This document shows positions 38,555 to 48,329 of a stretch of 64,000 nt of DNA, one piece after another (the stretch's first letter is position 1; every line of letters starts with the position of its first letter). The stretch covers positions 648,321 through 712,320 of the forward strand of contig NZ_OY782493.1 of the NCBI RefSeq assembly GCF_963677715.1, given 5' to 3'. The position numbers were made by a program, and so were the translations under genes. This stretch comes from an uncultured Bacteroides sp. (GTDB taxonomy: Bacteria; Bacteroidota; Bacteroidia; Bacteroidales; Bacteroidaceae). The notes beneath the pieces were generated by a model that was not told the origin of the DNA, did no database searches, and saw only the letters and a list, made by a program, of their open reading frames with translations.

Positions 38555-40393
38555 TTATTGCTTGATTGAATTTTCTATCAGACTTATTACTTTTACAGTA
38601 GTTGAATAAACTTTATCCATTGCTTGATTTTCATCTCCAGGAGCATAACGAGCAAATTCACACTCGTTCAATGCATTTAAAAATTCCGTTATCAATTCGT
38701 CGTTAACTGCATGATTTTTTAAAACTTCTGCTACGTTGTCCTTTGATAAGCGAGAAACCGGTATACTTAATTTATCACTAATATATCCCCATAGTGTTTT
38801 TAAAACTTCATCGTAGAAAGCTTCTTTTTTGTTTTCAGCTAGAAGTTTACCTGCCAGTTTCATTCGTTTAGATGCAACTTTATTAGCTTTTTTGGTGCGT
38901 AACTTGGTTACATTGCTATTCTCTATTATTTGTTTGCGATATACGAAAAATAGAATAAAGAATGCTATCGCCGGAATAATATACAATGACCAGTAGAGGA
39001 ATGAATTAAAGAAATAATTTCCTTTGGGATGCAGATGAACGCTGTTTAATTTGATGTATCGTATGTCTTCGGCTAGAACTTTTAAATCCTCTTTATTAGT
39101 AAAATTGGCAATAACCTGATTTGCATTTCCCGCACCTTTTGATACTTTGACTTCATATTCTTCCGTTTTCAGGCTTTTGTATGATTTTGATTTAATATCA
39201 AAATAGCTAAATTCGACTGCAGGTATCTTAAAGCTGCCTGGGTTTCTAGGAATAGCAAGGTATTCTATTACTTTACTGCCAGAAAGACCATCTTTAGTTA
39301 ATCGAACCTTGTTGTCTACTTTAGGATCATAAACTTCAAAATCTTCCGGGAATTTAATTTCCGGGGTTCCTATTAATTTTAGATTGCCTATTCCCGAAAT
39401 TATTAATTTAATAGTAATTGCGTCGTTCGTTTTAACCGCTTTACTATTGATTGATGACGTTAGGTTAAAGCTCCCTACTCCACCGGAAAAACCGGCAGGT
39501 TTATTTGATGGCAACGGATTTACGTTAATAGTGATTTGAGGCGTTACAATACTCTTTTTTACTTCTACATAATTACTTCCGCCATTAAAAAAAGCATCAA
39601 AAGGATCGGCCGATTGTACCGCTTTTGCTATTGAAGCATCAAAACGTGCAGGCTCAATAACTAATTTGCCGGATTGTTGCGGGAATAATACAAATTGTCG
39701 ATATATTGTAGTATGATAATTGCTGCCGTTGTAGTGTTCTAATTCCCACTTTGAATTGTTTGGTAATTCTACTTCTTGAGAATGGAAGCCTTTAAAGTCA
39801 GGCAATTTCACATTAGTAAAGTTACGTAAATCGACCAATGTATATATTTTAAATGTTAGCAAAAAAGCTTCCTGTTCATATATATTTGTTTTACTAGCTG
39901 TAGCAGTAATAAATAGATCTTTGCTTGATATATTATTACCAGATGATGATGAGCGACTGACCGAAGAAGAAGTTCTTCCTTTTGTTCCACTGTTACTAGT
40001 ACTTTTATCCGCGGGTAGAACTTTTATTTTTAGTGAGTTAGATATCAATTGATTTCCATCAGCAACAATGGTTGCACCAGAAATGGTAAAATTACCTTCG
40101 GCCGTAGCCATTAATATATAAGTAAAAGTAATACTACTGGAGGATGACACATTGCCATTTATAATCTGCGTACTGCTTTGTTGTGAGCGACTCGGTCCCA
40201 TCAATACATCAAACCCCTTGATAGATGGAGCTCTAAAATCTCTCACGTTTTGCGTCGTTACAGTATATGATAATCTGAACTGATCTCCTACAGCTACCGC
40301 TTCAGGCCCAGATGCTGTGAAATTCGCTTTATTATCTGCGTAAATATTGTTAATAGTAAGCAATGTCAATAATAAGAAAATTAGTCTTCTCAT
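38555..40393 (-). CDS. batD: BatD family envelope protein
   Basis: A 612-residue protein with a signal peptide (MRRLIFLLLTLLTINNIYA). The large periplasmic part of about 430 residues is built of Ig-like beta domains, including ALGDQFRLSY-type and PSNKPAGFSGGVGSFNLTSS segments and an internal Ser-rich linker (about 140-158). One membrane helix lies at about 455-475 (YWSLYIIPAIAFFILFFVY), followed by a basic cytoplasmic domain. Length and layout match BatD. It sits 33 bases after batC and 21 before batE. No enzymatic motif is seen; a scaffolding role in the Bat complex is inferred. Confidence 0.92.
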   Translation of the reverse strand: MRRLIFLLLTLLTINNIYADNKANFTASGPEAVAVGDQFRLSYTVTTQNVRDFRAPSIKGFDVLMGPSRSQQSSTQIINGNVSSSSSITFTYILMATAEGNFTISGATIVADGNQLISNSLKIKVLPADKSTSNSGTKGRTSSSVSRSSSSGNNISSKDLFITATASKTNIYEQEAFLLTFKIYTLVDLRNFTNVKLPDFKGFHSQEVELPNNSKWELEHYNGSNYHTTIYRQFVLFPQQSGKLVIEPARFDASIAKAVQSADPFDAFFNGGSNYVEVKKSIVTPQITINVNPLPSNKPAGFSGGVGSFNLTSSINSKAVKTNDAITIKLIISGIGNLKLIGTPEIKFPEDFEVYDPKVDNKVRLTKDGLSGSKVIEYLAIPRNPGSFKIPAVEFSYFDIKSKSYKSLKTEEYEVKVSKGAGNANQVIANFTNKEDLKVLAEDIRYIKLNSVHLHPKGNYFFNSFLYWSLYIIPAIAFFILFFVYRKQIIENSNVTKLRTKKANKVASKRMKLAGKLLAENKKEAFYDEVLKTLWGYISDKLSIPVSRLSKDNVAEVLKNHAVNDELITEFLNALNECEFARYAPGDENQAMDKVYSTTVKVISLIENSIKQ

Positions 40394-40426
40394 TTCTTCT
40401 GAAATTTAATCATCAATAGTTAATTA

Positions 40427-41143
40427 TTACCAGTCCTTCTCTAAACGACCACCTTGCATAATTTGTTGTTTTTTCACCTTATCTTGAACGCTCTTCTCAT
40501 CTTGCATTACAGAATTGAGTAATTGCTCTGCGTTTTCCTTAGACATTTTATTGTCTTGCTTTTGAGATTTTGGAGGTTCCTGCTTGTCTTTTGAATCTTT
40601 TTTATTTTGCTTATTCTGATCATCTTTGTTTTTATCTTTATCTTTTTGGTTCTTTTCGTCTTTATCCTTTTTGTTTTTGTCCTTATTTTGTTTCTGTTGC
40701 TGATCTTTCAATAATTTTTGTGCAAGAGCCAAATTATAGCGAGTTTCATTGTCTTTTGAATTATTTCGCAAAGACATCTTATAAGCCTCTACGGCTTGTT
40801 TATAATCTTTTGTGGCTTGAAATAAAACGCCAGTATTATGATAAATATGGGCCAGTTTCATTTTATCCTTCTCGATTTTTGATGCTTCTGTATATTGCTC
40901 TATGGCTTCTTTTACCTTTTTCTGTTGAGACAAAGTATTTCCTAAGTTATACATAGAAACAGTTGATTTAGGATTTACTTCTAATGCTTTTCTATAATTC
41001 ACTTCAGCATCAACAAACGTACTATCATTAAATAAGCGGTTGCCTTTGCGGATATAATCTCGTTCTGCTTTTTGAGCCATTACACTAGTCACAGTGCATA
41101 AATGGATTAATAGAAATAGGATATATTTATATTTTAGTGTCAT
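40427..41143 (-). CDS. batC: BatC TPR protein
   Basis: A 238-residue exported protein: signal peptide (YILFLLIHLCTVTSVMAQ), then three TPR units at about 28-140 (DAEVNYRKALEVNPKSTVSM, VKEAIEQYTEASKIEKD, DYKQAVEAYKMSLRNNSKD). A strikingly Lys/Asp/Gln-rich low-complexity linker covers about 145-205, and a conserved C-terminal tail reads LLNSVMQDEKSVQDKVKK. This composition is normal for BatC. It lies 5 bases after batB. Confidence 0.9.
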   Translation of the reverse strand: MTLKYKYILFLLIHLCTVTSVMAQKAERDYIRKGNRLFNDSTFVDAEVNYRKALEVNPKSTVSMYNLGNTLSQQKKVKEAIEQYTEASKIEKDKMKLAHIYHNTGVLFQATKDYKQAVEAYKMSLRNNSKDNETRYNLALAQKLLKDQQQKQNKDKNKKDKDEKNQKDKDKNKDDQNKQNKKDSKDKQEPPKSQKQDNKMSKENAEQLLNSVMQDEKSVQDKVKKQQIMQGGRLEKDW

Positions 41144-41148
41144 AGGGC

Positions 41149-42174
41149 TTACTTATTAGAAAATAGTCGAAAATTTTTAAATAATGGATTCTTTCGTTCT
41201 AATATTAGCATTTCCGCTAATAAAAATAGCAATATAATCCATGCTATAGCTTGAAACTGTTCATCGAAATCGGTATATACTTTAGTTTTCACGTCAGCTT
41301 TAGCCATTTTGTTTATTTCCTGGTTTATCACTTTTTGGGCTGTATTTGTGTTATCAACATGAACATAAACTCCGTTTCCTTCTTTAGCTATCTCCCGGCA
41401 CATCGTTTCATTTAATCGGGTGATAATAACATTTCCTTGTCTGTCTCGCCGGAAATCATTTGTTCCCTCTGCAGGAATAGGCGATCCATCGGCAGATCCA
41501 ATTCCAAGTACATGTACCCGTATACCTTTACCGACGGCAGATTTAACAGCTTCAGTGATGTTTCCTTCATGATTTTCTCCGTCCGTAATAATAATGATGG
41601 CACGTCCCACTCCTTCTTGAGGTGTAAAACTACGGACTGCCAAATTAAGGGCTGCTCCAATGGCAGTACCTTGCTTTGTTATCAATGATGGATTAATTGA
41701 TTCCAGAAACATTTTGGCCGAAATGTAATCGCTTGTAATAGGTAACTGAGTAAATGCATCTCCCGCAAATACAATCATTCCGACTTTGTCATTATCTAAT
41801 TCATCAACTAGCCTGGAAACAAGCTGTTTAGCTTTTTCCAAGCGACTGGGTTGAACATCTTCGGCCAACATAGAATTGGATATATCGAGAGCAATCATAA
41901 TCTCAACTCCTTTGCGTTTTACTGTTTCTAGTTTAGAACCAAACTGCGGGCGGGCAAGTAGAACAGAAAACAGCCCTATACATATAAAGATTAACAAAAA
42001 CTTAATATCCGGCCTATGCTTTGATACATCGGGCATTAATTGTGCTAAAAGTTCAGGATCGCCAAACTTGCGTATGGATTTCTTTCTCCTGTAGTTTGAA
42101 TATAGATAAAAAGCTGCCAAAAAAGGTAATAACAGCAGTAAATACAAATATGTAGGTTCTTCAAATCGAAACAT
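41149..42174 (-). CDS. batB: BatB von Willebrand A protein
   Basis: A 341-residue inner-membrane protein with membrane helices at about 8-25, 58-74 and 308-325. The VWA domain between them has an intact MIDAS metal site, Asp97-x-Ser99-x-Ser101 in ALDISNSMLAED, then Thr in TKQGTAIGAAL and Asp in IIITDGENHEG. The domain faces the periplasm. It is expected to interact with BatA. batC follows after 5 bases; batA precedes it by 70 bases. Confidence 0.93.
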   Translation of the reverse strand: MFRFEEPTYLYLLLLLPFLAAFYLYSNYRRKKSIRKFGDPELLAQLMPDVSKHRPDIKFLLIFICIGLFSVLLARPQFGSKLETVKRKGVEIMIALDISNSMLAEDVQPSRLEKAKQLVSRLVDELDNDKVGMIVFAGDAFTQLPITSDYISAKMFLESINPSLITKQGTAIGAALNLAVRSFTPQEGVGRAIIIITDGENHEGNITEAVKSAVGKGIRVHVLGIGSADGSPIPAEGTNDFRRDRQGNVIITRLNETMCREIAKEGNGVYVHVDNTNTAQKVINQEINKMAKADVKTKVYTDFDEQFQAIAWIILLFLLAEMLILERKNPLFKNFRLFSNK

Positions 42175-42244
42175 TTCATTAAAATTTTATAGTTGACTAT
42201 CATCCATTCTAAAACAGGAAATCTATTTTAGGTTTTGCTGCCCC

Positions 42245-43228
42245 TTATGGTATCTTCTTTAGAATTGAATTTCGCAATAGAACTTCTGTTAGTATACATA
42301 TAAGTGCTGCCAGAGCAAACCATTGATACTCCTCTTTACGCTTACTGTATTCTTTAACGTTCAATTTTGTTTTTTCTAATTTATCAATTTCATTATAAAC
42401 TTCTTTCAGTTTAGTATTACTTGTGGCACGGAAGTAGTTACCTTCAGTAGTCCCGGCTATCTGTGCCAATGTCTTTTCATCAATTTCTACCGGAATATTA
42501 ATGTATTGCACTGCTCCTCCTACAGAAACAGGGTATGGAGCCATACCGTTAGTTCCAATGCCAATAGTATATATTCGGATGCCAAAACTTTTGGCTATTT
42601 CAGCAGCCGTAAGAGGTGAAATATCACCTTTGTTGTTAGTTCCATCCGTAAGTAGAATTATCACTTTTGACTTTGCCTTACTATCTTTTAATCTGGATAC
42701 AGCATTTGCAATCCCCATTCCTACAGCCGTCCCATCTTCTATTATTCCACATTTTATGCCTTGGAAAAGATTAAGCAGCACAGCGTGGTCTACCGTTAAA
42801 GGACATTGTGTGAAACTTTCGCCGGCAAAAAGGGTAATACCTATATTATCATTAGGGCGCCCGTTTATAAACTCAGCAGCCACATCTTTAGCAGCCTCCA
42901 GTCTGTTGGGTTTAAGATCTTCGGACAACATACTTGTTGATATATCAATGGCTAACATTATATCAATTCCATCCATTTCGCTGCTTTGCCAGCTATTTGT
43001 CGTTTGGGGTCTTGCCAAAACAAGAATGATTAGTACCAAAGCAATTATACGTAAGAAAAACGGTGTATGTAATAAGTATATCTTATAACTCTTTCGGGTA
43101 TGGGCATATACATTTGCATCGGAAATTTGAAGTGTAGCTTCATTTTTCTTTCGCTTTAGTATATACCATATAATATAAGGTATAATTAATAGCAGTAAAA
43201 ACAGATATTCAATATTAGCAAAAATCAT
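42245..43228 (-). CDS. batA: BatA von Willebrand A protein
   Basis: A 327-residue paralogue of BatB: helices at about 8-24 and 58-74, a MIDAS-containing VWA domain (Asp95-x-Ser97-x-Ser99 in AIDISTSMLSED, EDGTAVGMGIANAV, ILLTDGTNNKGD), and a C-terminal helix at about 305-320. BatA and BatB probably arose by duplication and may form heterocomplexes. Read between the upstream gene at 43269-44342 and batB. Confidence 0.93.
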   Translation of the reverse strand: MIFANIEYLFLLLLIIPYIIWYILKRKKNEATLQISDANVYAHTRKSYKIYLLHTPFFLRIIALVLIILVLARPQTTNSWQSSEMDGIDIMLAIDISTSMLSEDLKPNRLEAAKDVAAEFINGRPNDNIGITLFAGESFTQCPLTVDHAVLLNLFQGIKCGIIEDGTAVGMGIANAVSRLKDSKAKSKVIILLTDGTNNKGDISPLTAAEIAKSFGIRIYTIGIGTNGMAPYPVSVGGAVQYINIPVEIDEKTLAQIAGTTEGNYFRATSNTKLKEVYNEIDKLEKTKLNVKEYSKRKEEYQWFALAALICILTEVLLRNSILKKIP

Positions 43229-43268
43229 TTTTTATACAATTTAACTGATCAAAAAATCGATTATTATA

Positions 43269-44342
43269 CTATGCCAGCAGATCATAAAGTTGAATGCCTA
43301 TGTACACAAAGCTGCCCACAATTGCAACTGATAAAACAACAATTCCACAAATCAAGAGTATTTTGGTCCGTAAAGAACGCTTCTCAATAATCGTTATTTC
43401 TGTAGGTTGCGGTTTTTGATTTTCTTCTTCAACAACCTTAGTATCATTAATAAATTCAATTGCATTGATTAGATTGGCATCGTTTTCATTCATGTCAGGA
43501 TCATGCTTGGCAAATTTAACCAAATCTGCCGTCTGAAAAAGAATATTTAAGTCACTAATATCTTCTTTTTTATTCATTTCCAGCAGTTTATCTATGATCT
43601 CAGTAGATGTCATCTCAAGGGCATTAAAATCAAAACGCTCTTTAACATAGGTGCGAATAATATCCGTAAGCTCTGTATAATATTCCTTCAAATTACCTTT
43701 TTGCCAATTCTTTTGACTTTTAATACGTTCTATTTCCTTCATCGCTTGTTGATGCGGAGGTAATTTCGGCTCAACCTTAATTCTGCGAATGATAGGTTTA
43801 TTATCATTTAGTCTGATGATAAAATAAATAAGAAGTATTATTAATGGAATGGCAATGAATGAACAACCTATCAATCCCCACCAATCGCCCCACTCAAAAG
43901 GCGCTTTCATTATAGGCTTTTGGCCAAAGAATTTATCGGCATGCAGCGTATCTACAGGTATCGAGTAAACCTTGAGAGCCAATGCTTTCGATTTATACTC
44001 CTTGCCATCTACCTGTACGGCAAATGGAGGAAGATAATAGAGAGCAGAATCGAATGAAGTTACAGAATATTCTTGCGTAATGAGTAATCTCTGCCTGTTA
44101 TTTAAATATTGAGTATCAGGTTTAGCCGTTTCAATAATTTCGACACCTTTTACCAGGGTATCAGAGAATATTGGAAAAACGGCTTTTTGTTTGGCATCCA
44201 TAGCTACTTGCAATTGTATTTTTGCTTGTTCGCCTATGAGAATTTGCAAAGAATCAATCTTTGCTTCCACCGTTACAGATTGTGCAGCAGCTCTGCCTGA
44301 TATTAAAAATAGAAATGCTATAAAAAATACATTTTTCCTCAT
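43269..44342 (-). CDS. Bat-operon membrane protein (BatD-like/DUF4381-like)
   Basis: A 357-residue protein between the DUF58 gene and batA. A signal peptide (FFIAFLFLISGRAAAQ) leads into a beta-rich periplasmic domain to about 145. A helix at about 153-177 (LIGCSFIAIPLIILLIYFII) follows, then a charged cytoplasmic helical domain (HQQAMKEIERIKSQKNWQKG, DIIRTYVKERFDFNALEMTS) and a final helix at about 330-352. The layout resembles the DUF4381 proteins found at this place in moxR-type operons. A role in the Bat envelope complex follows from context only. Confidence 0.8.
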   Translation of the reverse strand: MRKNVFFIAFLFLISGRAAAQSVTVEAKIDSLQILIGEQAKIQLQVAMDAKQKAVFPIFSDTLVKGVEIIETAKPDTQYLNNRQRLLITQEYSVTSFDSALYYLPPFAVQVDGKEYKSKALALKVYSIPVDTLHADKFFGQKPIMKAPFEWGDWWGLIGCSFIAIPLIILLIYFIIRLNDNKPIIRRIKVEPKLPPHQQAMKEIERIKSQKNWQKGNLKEYYTELTDIIRTYVKERFDFNALEMTSTEIIDKLLEMNKKEDISDLNILFQTADLVKFAKHDPDMNENDANLINAIEFINDTKVVEEENQKPQPTEITIIEKRSLRTKILLICGIVVLSVAIVGSFVYIGIQLYDLLA

Positions 44343-44349
44343 TTTTCTA

Positions 44350-45219
44350 TTATTTTCGTTTTGAGAAAAGATTCAATAATGCCTTCACAAAGTCTTGATC
44401 AGTACAGACCGAGATTGAATCAACATTACTTTTGGTGAACATTTCATTTAAGTCACTCTGCATGTTTAACCACCAATCACGATGAGTCTTACGCAAAGAT
44501 GAAGATGAGGTATCTATCCATTGTTCATGCCCTGTTTCGGCATCTTTAATTTTCAGGAGTCCAATTGAAGGTAGCTCTGCCACCCGTCTGTCATATACTT
44601 GTATGGCAACAACATCGTGTTTTCTGTTGGCAATGGTCATTGCATTCTGAAAATTCTTCTTGTCTATAAAATCAGAGAGCACAAAAGTAGTGCAACGCCT
44701 TTTCATCACATTGGTTAAATATTCCATTCCCATACAGATATCGGTGCGGCGGCTTTGCGCTTGAAAATCGATTAATTCTCGTATTATATATAATATGTGT
44801 TTCCTTCCTTTTTTAGGAGGTATAAACTTCTCTATTCTGTCCGAGAAAAAAATGACTCCAATCTTATCATTATTTTGGATAGCAGAAAAAGCGATAGTAG
44901 CGGCTATTTCAGTTACCATATCTTTTTTGAACTGCTTAATTGTACCAAATTCGAGACTAGCAGATACATCTACCATTAACATGACCGTTAATTCCCGTTC
45001 TTCTTCAAAAACTTTAATGAAAGGTTTGTTGAAGCGCGCCGTAACATTCCAGTCAATATCACGAATATCATCCCCAAATTGATATTCCCGTACTTCGGAG
45101 AATGCCATACCTCTGCCCTTGAATGCGGAGTGGTATTGGCCGGCAAATATATTATTTGATAATCCTCTGGTTTTTATTTCTATCCGACGGACTTTCTTTA
45201 ATAATTCAGTCGTTTCCAT
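44350..45219 (-). CDS. DUF58 protein (MoxR-associated VWA-like)
   Basis: A 289-residue cytoplasmic protein. The DUF58 core EVREYQFGDDIRDIDWNVTA (42-61) is followed by a VWA-like fold with a MIDAS motif (Asp84-x-Ser86-x-Ser88 in MVDVSASLEFG) and FVLSDFIDKKNF. DUF58 proteins are regular partners of MoxR AAA+ ATPases, which are thought to remodel them or load metal. Eight bases separate it from the next gene; 78 bases separate it from moxR. Confidence 0.92.
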   Translation of the reverse strand: METTELLKKVRRIEIKTRGLSNNIFAGQYHSAFKGRGMAFSEVREYQFGDDIRDIDWNVTARFNKPFIKVFEEERELTVMLMVDVSASLEFGTIKQFKKDMVTEIAATIAFSAIQNNDKIGVIFFSDRIEKFIPPKKGRKHILYIIRELIDFQAQSRRTDICMGMEYLTNVMKRRCTTFVLSDFIDKKNFQNAMTIANRKHDVVAIQVYDRRVAELPSIGLLKIKDAETGHEQWIDTSSSSLRKTHRDWWLNMQSDLNEMFTKSNVDSISVCTDQDFVKALLNLFSKRK

Positions 45220-45297
45220 TTGTTATTCCCTTAATTGTTTTAGTTTTAATTGCTTCACAATGTCACAATCAAACGATTAAATGACCTAACAAAAACA

Positions 45298-46292
45298 TCA
45301 AGGCACTTCTACTTTATTCAATATTTTGCTTATGATTTCGTCTGAAGTCACATTGCTTGCTTCTGCCTCGTAAGTCAGGCCAATGCGGTGGCGAAGTACA
45401 TCGTGAGCTACAGAACGAATATCTTCAGGAATAACGTATCCGCGCCTTTTTATAAATGCGTATGCACGCGCAGCTAAGGCAAGATTGATTGATGCACGAG
45501 GAGAACCACCAAAAGCAATCAAATCTTTTAATTCTTTTATATCGTATTTTTCCGGATAACGGGTGGCAAATACAATATCAACAATATATCGCTCTATTTT
45601 TTCATCTAAATATACCTGGCGCACAACCTTACGTGCTTCGATAACTTCTTCCGCTTTAAGTATTGGTCTTACTTCAGCTGCTCCTTCACCTATGTTTTGT
45701 CTGATAATGAGTTTTTCCTCTTCAAATTTCGGGTAATCAATTACCACTTTTAGCATAAAACGATCGACCTGAGCTTCCGGTAAAGGATAGGTTCCTTCTT
45801 GTTCTATCGGATTTTGCGTGGCCAATACAAGAAAAGGATGAGGTAGTTTGAATGTTTCATTTCCGATTGTAACCTGATGCTCTTGCATGGCCTCTAATAA
45901 TGCACTTTGTACTTTGGCCGGTGCACGGTTAATTTCATCTGCAAGAACAAAGTTGGCGAAAACAGGCCTTTTTTTACTTGAAATGTTTCATCTTTCTGAC
46001 TGTAAACCATCGTTCCTATTACATCGGCAGGTAGCAAATCGGGTGTAAATTGAATGCGGCTATATTTTGCATCAATAAGTGAAGCAAGCGTTTTGATTGC
46101 TAATGTTTTTGCCAATCCGGGTACACCTTCCAGAAGCACATGTCCGTCAGACAGAAGTCCAATTAACAATGATTCAACTAAATGTTTCTGACCTACTATA
46201 GTTTGGTCCATACCCATTGTAAGATTGGTAACGAAAGCACTTTGTCTTTCAATCCGCTCATTCAGTTCGCGGATATCAATTGATTCAGCCAT
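45298..46292 (-). pseudogene. moxR: MoxR-family AAA+ ATPase gene with a one-base frameshift
   Basis: First gene of the Bat operon, encoding the chaperone-like ATPase. The reading frame is broken. The 5' part (46292 to about 45970) codes residues 1-108 with Walker A GVPGLAKT at 56-63. Then, at A7-GGCC (plus strand 45965-45975), the zero frame runs into a short false tail ending at 45894. One frame over, the family sequence resumes as PVFANFVLADEINRAP (Walker B) and continues intact to 45298, ending ISKILNKVEVP. Restoring one base gives 331 residues, the normal length. An eighth A would give K-R-P; an extra G would restore the conserved K-G-P. It may be a real mutation, a sequence error, or slippage at A7. 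The rest of the operon is intact. Confidence 0.85.
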
Positions 46293-46341
46293 ATATACTA
46301 TTGTTTTATTGTTTAATGTCTTCTTAGTAAAAAAATGATTT

Positions 46342-46373
46342 CAAAAGTACAGCATAATATTAATCATCGCAAC
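46342..46373 (-). promoter_or_regulatory. Promoter of the moxR-bat operon
   Basis: On the minus strand GTTG (46370-46373), 20 bases, then TACTTTTG (46342-46349): a near-consensus promoter about 50 bases before the moxR start. Confidence 0.65.
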
Positions 46374-46525
46374 TAATTTTTATTAAAAAAACATGCTAAA
46401 CGTTTAGATTAAGTTGCTTTAGGGTTTTTATAACTTAAAATACCAATTATAGTTTGCTGAGTTATTCCGAATATATGCTACTACTTAACGTGGAAGAGAA
46501 ATAATTTGTTTTTTTTAGCCAATCA

Positions 46526-46556
46526 TTTGCAAGTTTAAAAATAGTTCTTACCTTTG
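46526..46556 (+). promoter_or_regulatory. Promoter of tRNA-Pro
   Basis: TTTG (46526-46529), 19 bases, then TACCTTTG (46549-46556): a full consensus match about 35 bases before the tRNA. Confidence 0.85.
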
Positions 46557-46591
46557 CACTCGCTTTTGAGATAGTAATCAAATAAAGTACT

Positions 46592-46666
46592 CGGGGTGTA
46601 GCGCAGTCCGGTTAGCGCACCTGCTTTGGGAGCAGGGGGTCGTGGGTTCGAATCCCGCTACCCCGA
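46592..46666 (+). tRNA. tRNA-Pro (anticodon TGG)
   Basis: The acceptor stem CGGGGTG pairs with TACCCCG; the D-arm has TAGCGCAGTCCGGTTAGCGC; the anticodon stem CCTGC/GCAGG frames TTTGGGA, giving TGG; the T-arm has GTTCGAATC. The discriminator is A and CCA is not encoded. It stands alone between its own promoter and terminator. Confidence 0.97.
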
Positions 46667-46700
46667 CTAAGATTAAGAGTCTAAAAGAATAATCGGTGTT

Positions 46701-46735
46701 GAGCTGGTACGTTAAGTACCGGCTCTTCTTTTTTT
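46701..46735 (+). terminator. Terminator after tRNA-Pro
   Basis: GAGCTGGTAC (46701-46710) pairs with GTACCGGCTC (46716-46725) with one wobble, followed by TTCTTTTTTT. Confidence 0.82.
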
Positions 46736-46795
46736 GATGAAAGAGCTTAGTCGTAACTATTGAGAGATCTTAAGAAGAGTAGCAGCTTGATATTA

Positions 46796-48106
46796 TTAAA
46801 TAGCCTTCTTAACGGATATTCGTTCTTTTATTGTATTCTTTTTATCTATAATGGCAGCTACTGTTGCATCACCGGTTACATTAACAGATGTGCGCAACAT
46901 GTCCAGAGGCCTGTCTACTCCAAGAATTAATGCTAAGCCTTCAGCCGGAATACCTACAGACGAGAGTACCATGGTTAGTATCACATAGCTTCCTCCAGGT
47001 ATGGCGGGTGTCCCTATAGACGATATCGTAGTAAGAAGAATGATAGAAAGCATTTGCGCCCAGCCCAGATGAATGCCCATTACCTGTGCTATAAAAACCA
47101 CAGCAATTGCTTGGTAGCAGCTTGTTCCATCCATATTAATAGTTGTTCCCACGGGTAAAACGAAAGATGTTATCTCTTTTGAAATACCAAGCTCTTTTTC
47201 GGCCGTTTCCATATTAAGCGGCAGTGTGGCAGCACTCGAACTGGTAGTGAAAGCCAATAATTGTACCGGATACATACTTTTTATAAAATAGGGCGTTGGT
47301 ATCTTTGTAAAAAGGTGAACCAATAAGGGATAAAAAAGAAAAATTAAAATGAGCAACCCCAGCACGACGGTGCCGGCATACATTGCCAGCGCTCCAAAAA
47401 TAGACCAACTCCCCGAATAATCTACAACCGTAGCAGCCATTAAGGCAAATACTCCGTAAGGAGCAAACCTTATAATATAATCTACCATCGTTAATATAAT
47501 ATCGTATAGAGAATCGAAAACTTTCAAAACCGGTTTTGTCTTTTCTTTGGGTATACTGATGGCGGCTACTCCAAAAAAAACAGCAAAGAATATCACTTGC
47601 AGCATTTTGCTGTTGTCGCTTGCTGCGTTTACCAGATTATCAGGAATGATATCGTCCAGAAAAGATAAAGGTCCGAGCTCTTGCGTAGATTGCGCTACCG
47701 ACTTTTTTTCTTCAACAATACTACGGTAACTCTGTTTCATTTCGTTGGCTTTTGCTAAATCCACATAGCTTCCCGGGCGAATAATCAATACTAAAAAAAG
47801 ACCTATTGCAATGGCCGAGATAGTAGTTACCAGATAAATAAGTAGTGCCTTTAATCCTATCTTTGAGAAACGGCCAATATCCTCTAAGCCTGTTACTCCT
47901 TTTACCAGTGAGACAAAGACTAATGGCACAGCTATTAGTTGCAGCATTTTTATAAATATCCTCCCCCACGGTTTTACCCAAAACTGAATGAAACTCTCCC
48001 CACCTATGGATGCTGCAATTGCCCCTGCCGCAATGCCCAATACCATACCTAATAAAATACGGAGATATAATGGTACGGTTATTCTTTTTATATTTGATGT
48101 TTTCAT
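46796..48106 (-). CDS. Dicarboxylate/amino acid:cation symporter (DAACS family)
   Basis: A 436-residue inner-membrane transporter of the GltP/DctA family that imports C4-dicarboxylates or acidic amino acids with H+ or Na+. Eight hydrophobic segments and both re-entrant hairpins are seen. The Ser-rich HP1 tip TTSSSAATLP lies at about 287-296, and the NMDGT motif (GTTINMDGTSCYQA) at about 318-331. HP2 contains IPGGSYVILTMVLSSVGIP, followed by GVDRPLDMLRTSVNVTGD, whose Asp and Arg contact the substrate. The exact substrate cannot be assigned. A TATATTTG box (minus strand 48152-48159) with CTTG 19 bases upstream fits its promoter. Confidence 0.92.
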   Translation of the reverse strand: MKTSNIKRITVPLYLRILLGMVLGIAAGAIAASIGGESFIQFWVKPWGRIFIKMLQLIAVPLVFVSLVKGVTGLEDIGRFSKIGLKALLIYLVTTISAIAIGLFLVLIIRPGSYVDLAKANEMKQSYRSIVEEKKSVAQSTQELGPLSFLDDIIPDNLVNAASDNSKMLQVIFFAVFFGVAAISIPKEKTKPVLKVFDSLYDIILTMVDYIIRFAPYGVFALMAATVVDYSGSWSIFGALAMYAGTVVLGLLILIFLFYPLLVHLFTKIPTPYFIKSMYPVQLLAFTTSSSAATLPLNMETAEKELGISKEITSFVLPVGTTINMDGTSCYQAIAVVFIAQVMGIHLGWAQMLSIILLTTISSIGTPAIPGGSYVILTMVLSSVGIPAEGLALILGVDRPLDMLRTSVNVTGDATVAAIIDKKNTIKERISVKKAI

Positions 48107-48329
48107 TCGCTTATTTCATTCTTTTGTCTACTTAAAAATGTGTATTGGCAGCAAATATAATTAAATTAAGGCAAAAGGCAAGAATTTAGTTGTATACAAA
48201 GATAATAAATAGTACGGCAGACTTTATTCAGGCTTGATTAAATGAATGAAGTAAGTTTCTCCGATAGTAATTTATTATAGTTAAAAATTAACTAAATAAC
48301 TATTTTTAGTTAATGTAATGGGTATATAC

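Noticed and set aside
40570-40956. 128-codon plus-strand ORF rich in Phe/Tyr/Leu
   Set aside because: Antisense to the Lys-rich linker of batC; the composition is a reflection of that linker.
42501-43088. 195-codon plus-strand ORF
   Set aside because: It lies wholly antisense to batA, whose MIDAS motif and membrane helices are certain; low-complexity shadow.
45965-45975. Established programmed frameshifting in moxR
   Set aside because: The A7 run is slippery, but a minus-one slip would put Arg in place of the conserved Gly and no stimulatory structure was identified; a plain indel is simpler.
46592-46666. tRNA-Pro as a second integration site
   Set aside because: The tRNA is intact, its own terminator follows directly and there are no mobile genes beside it.
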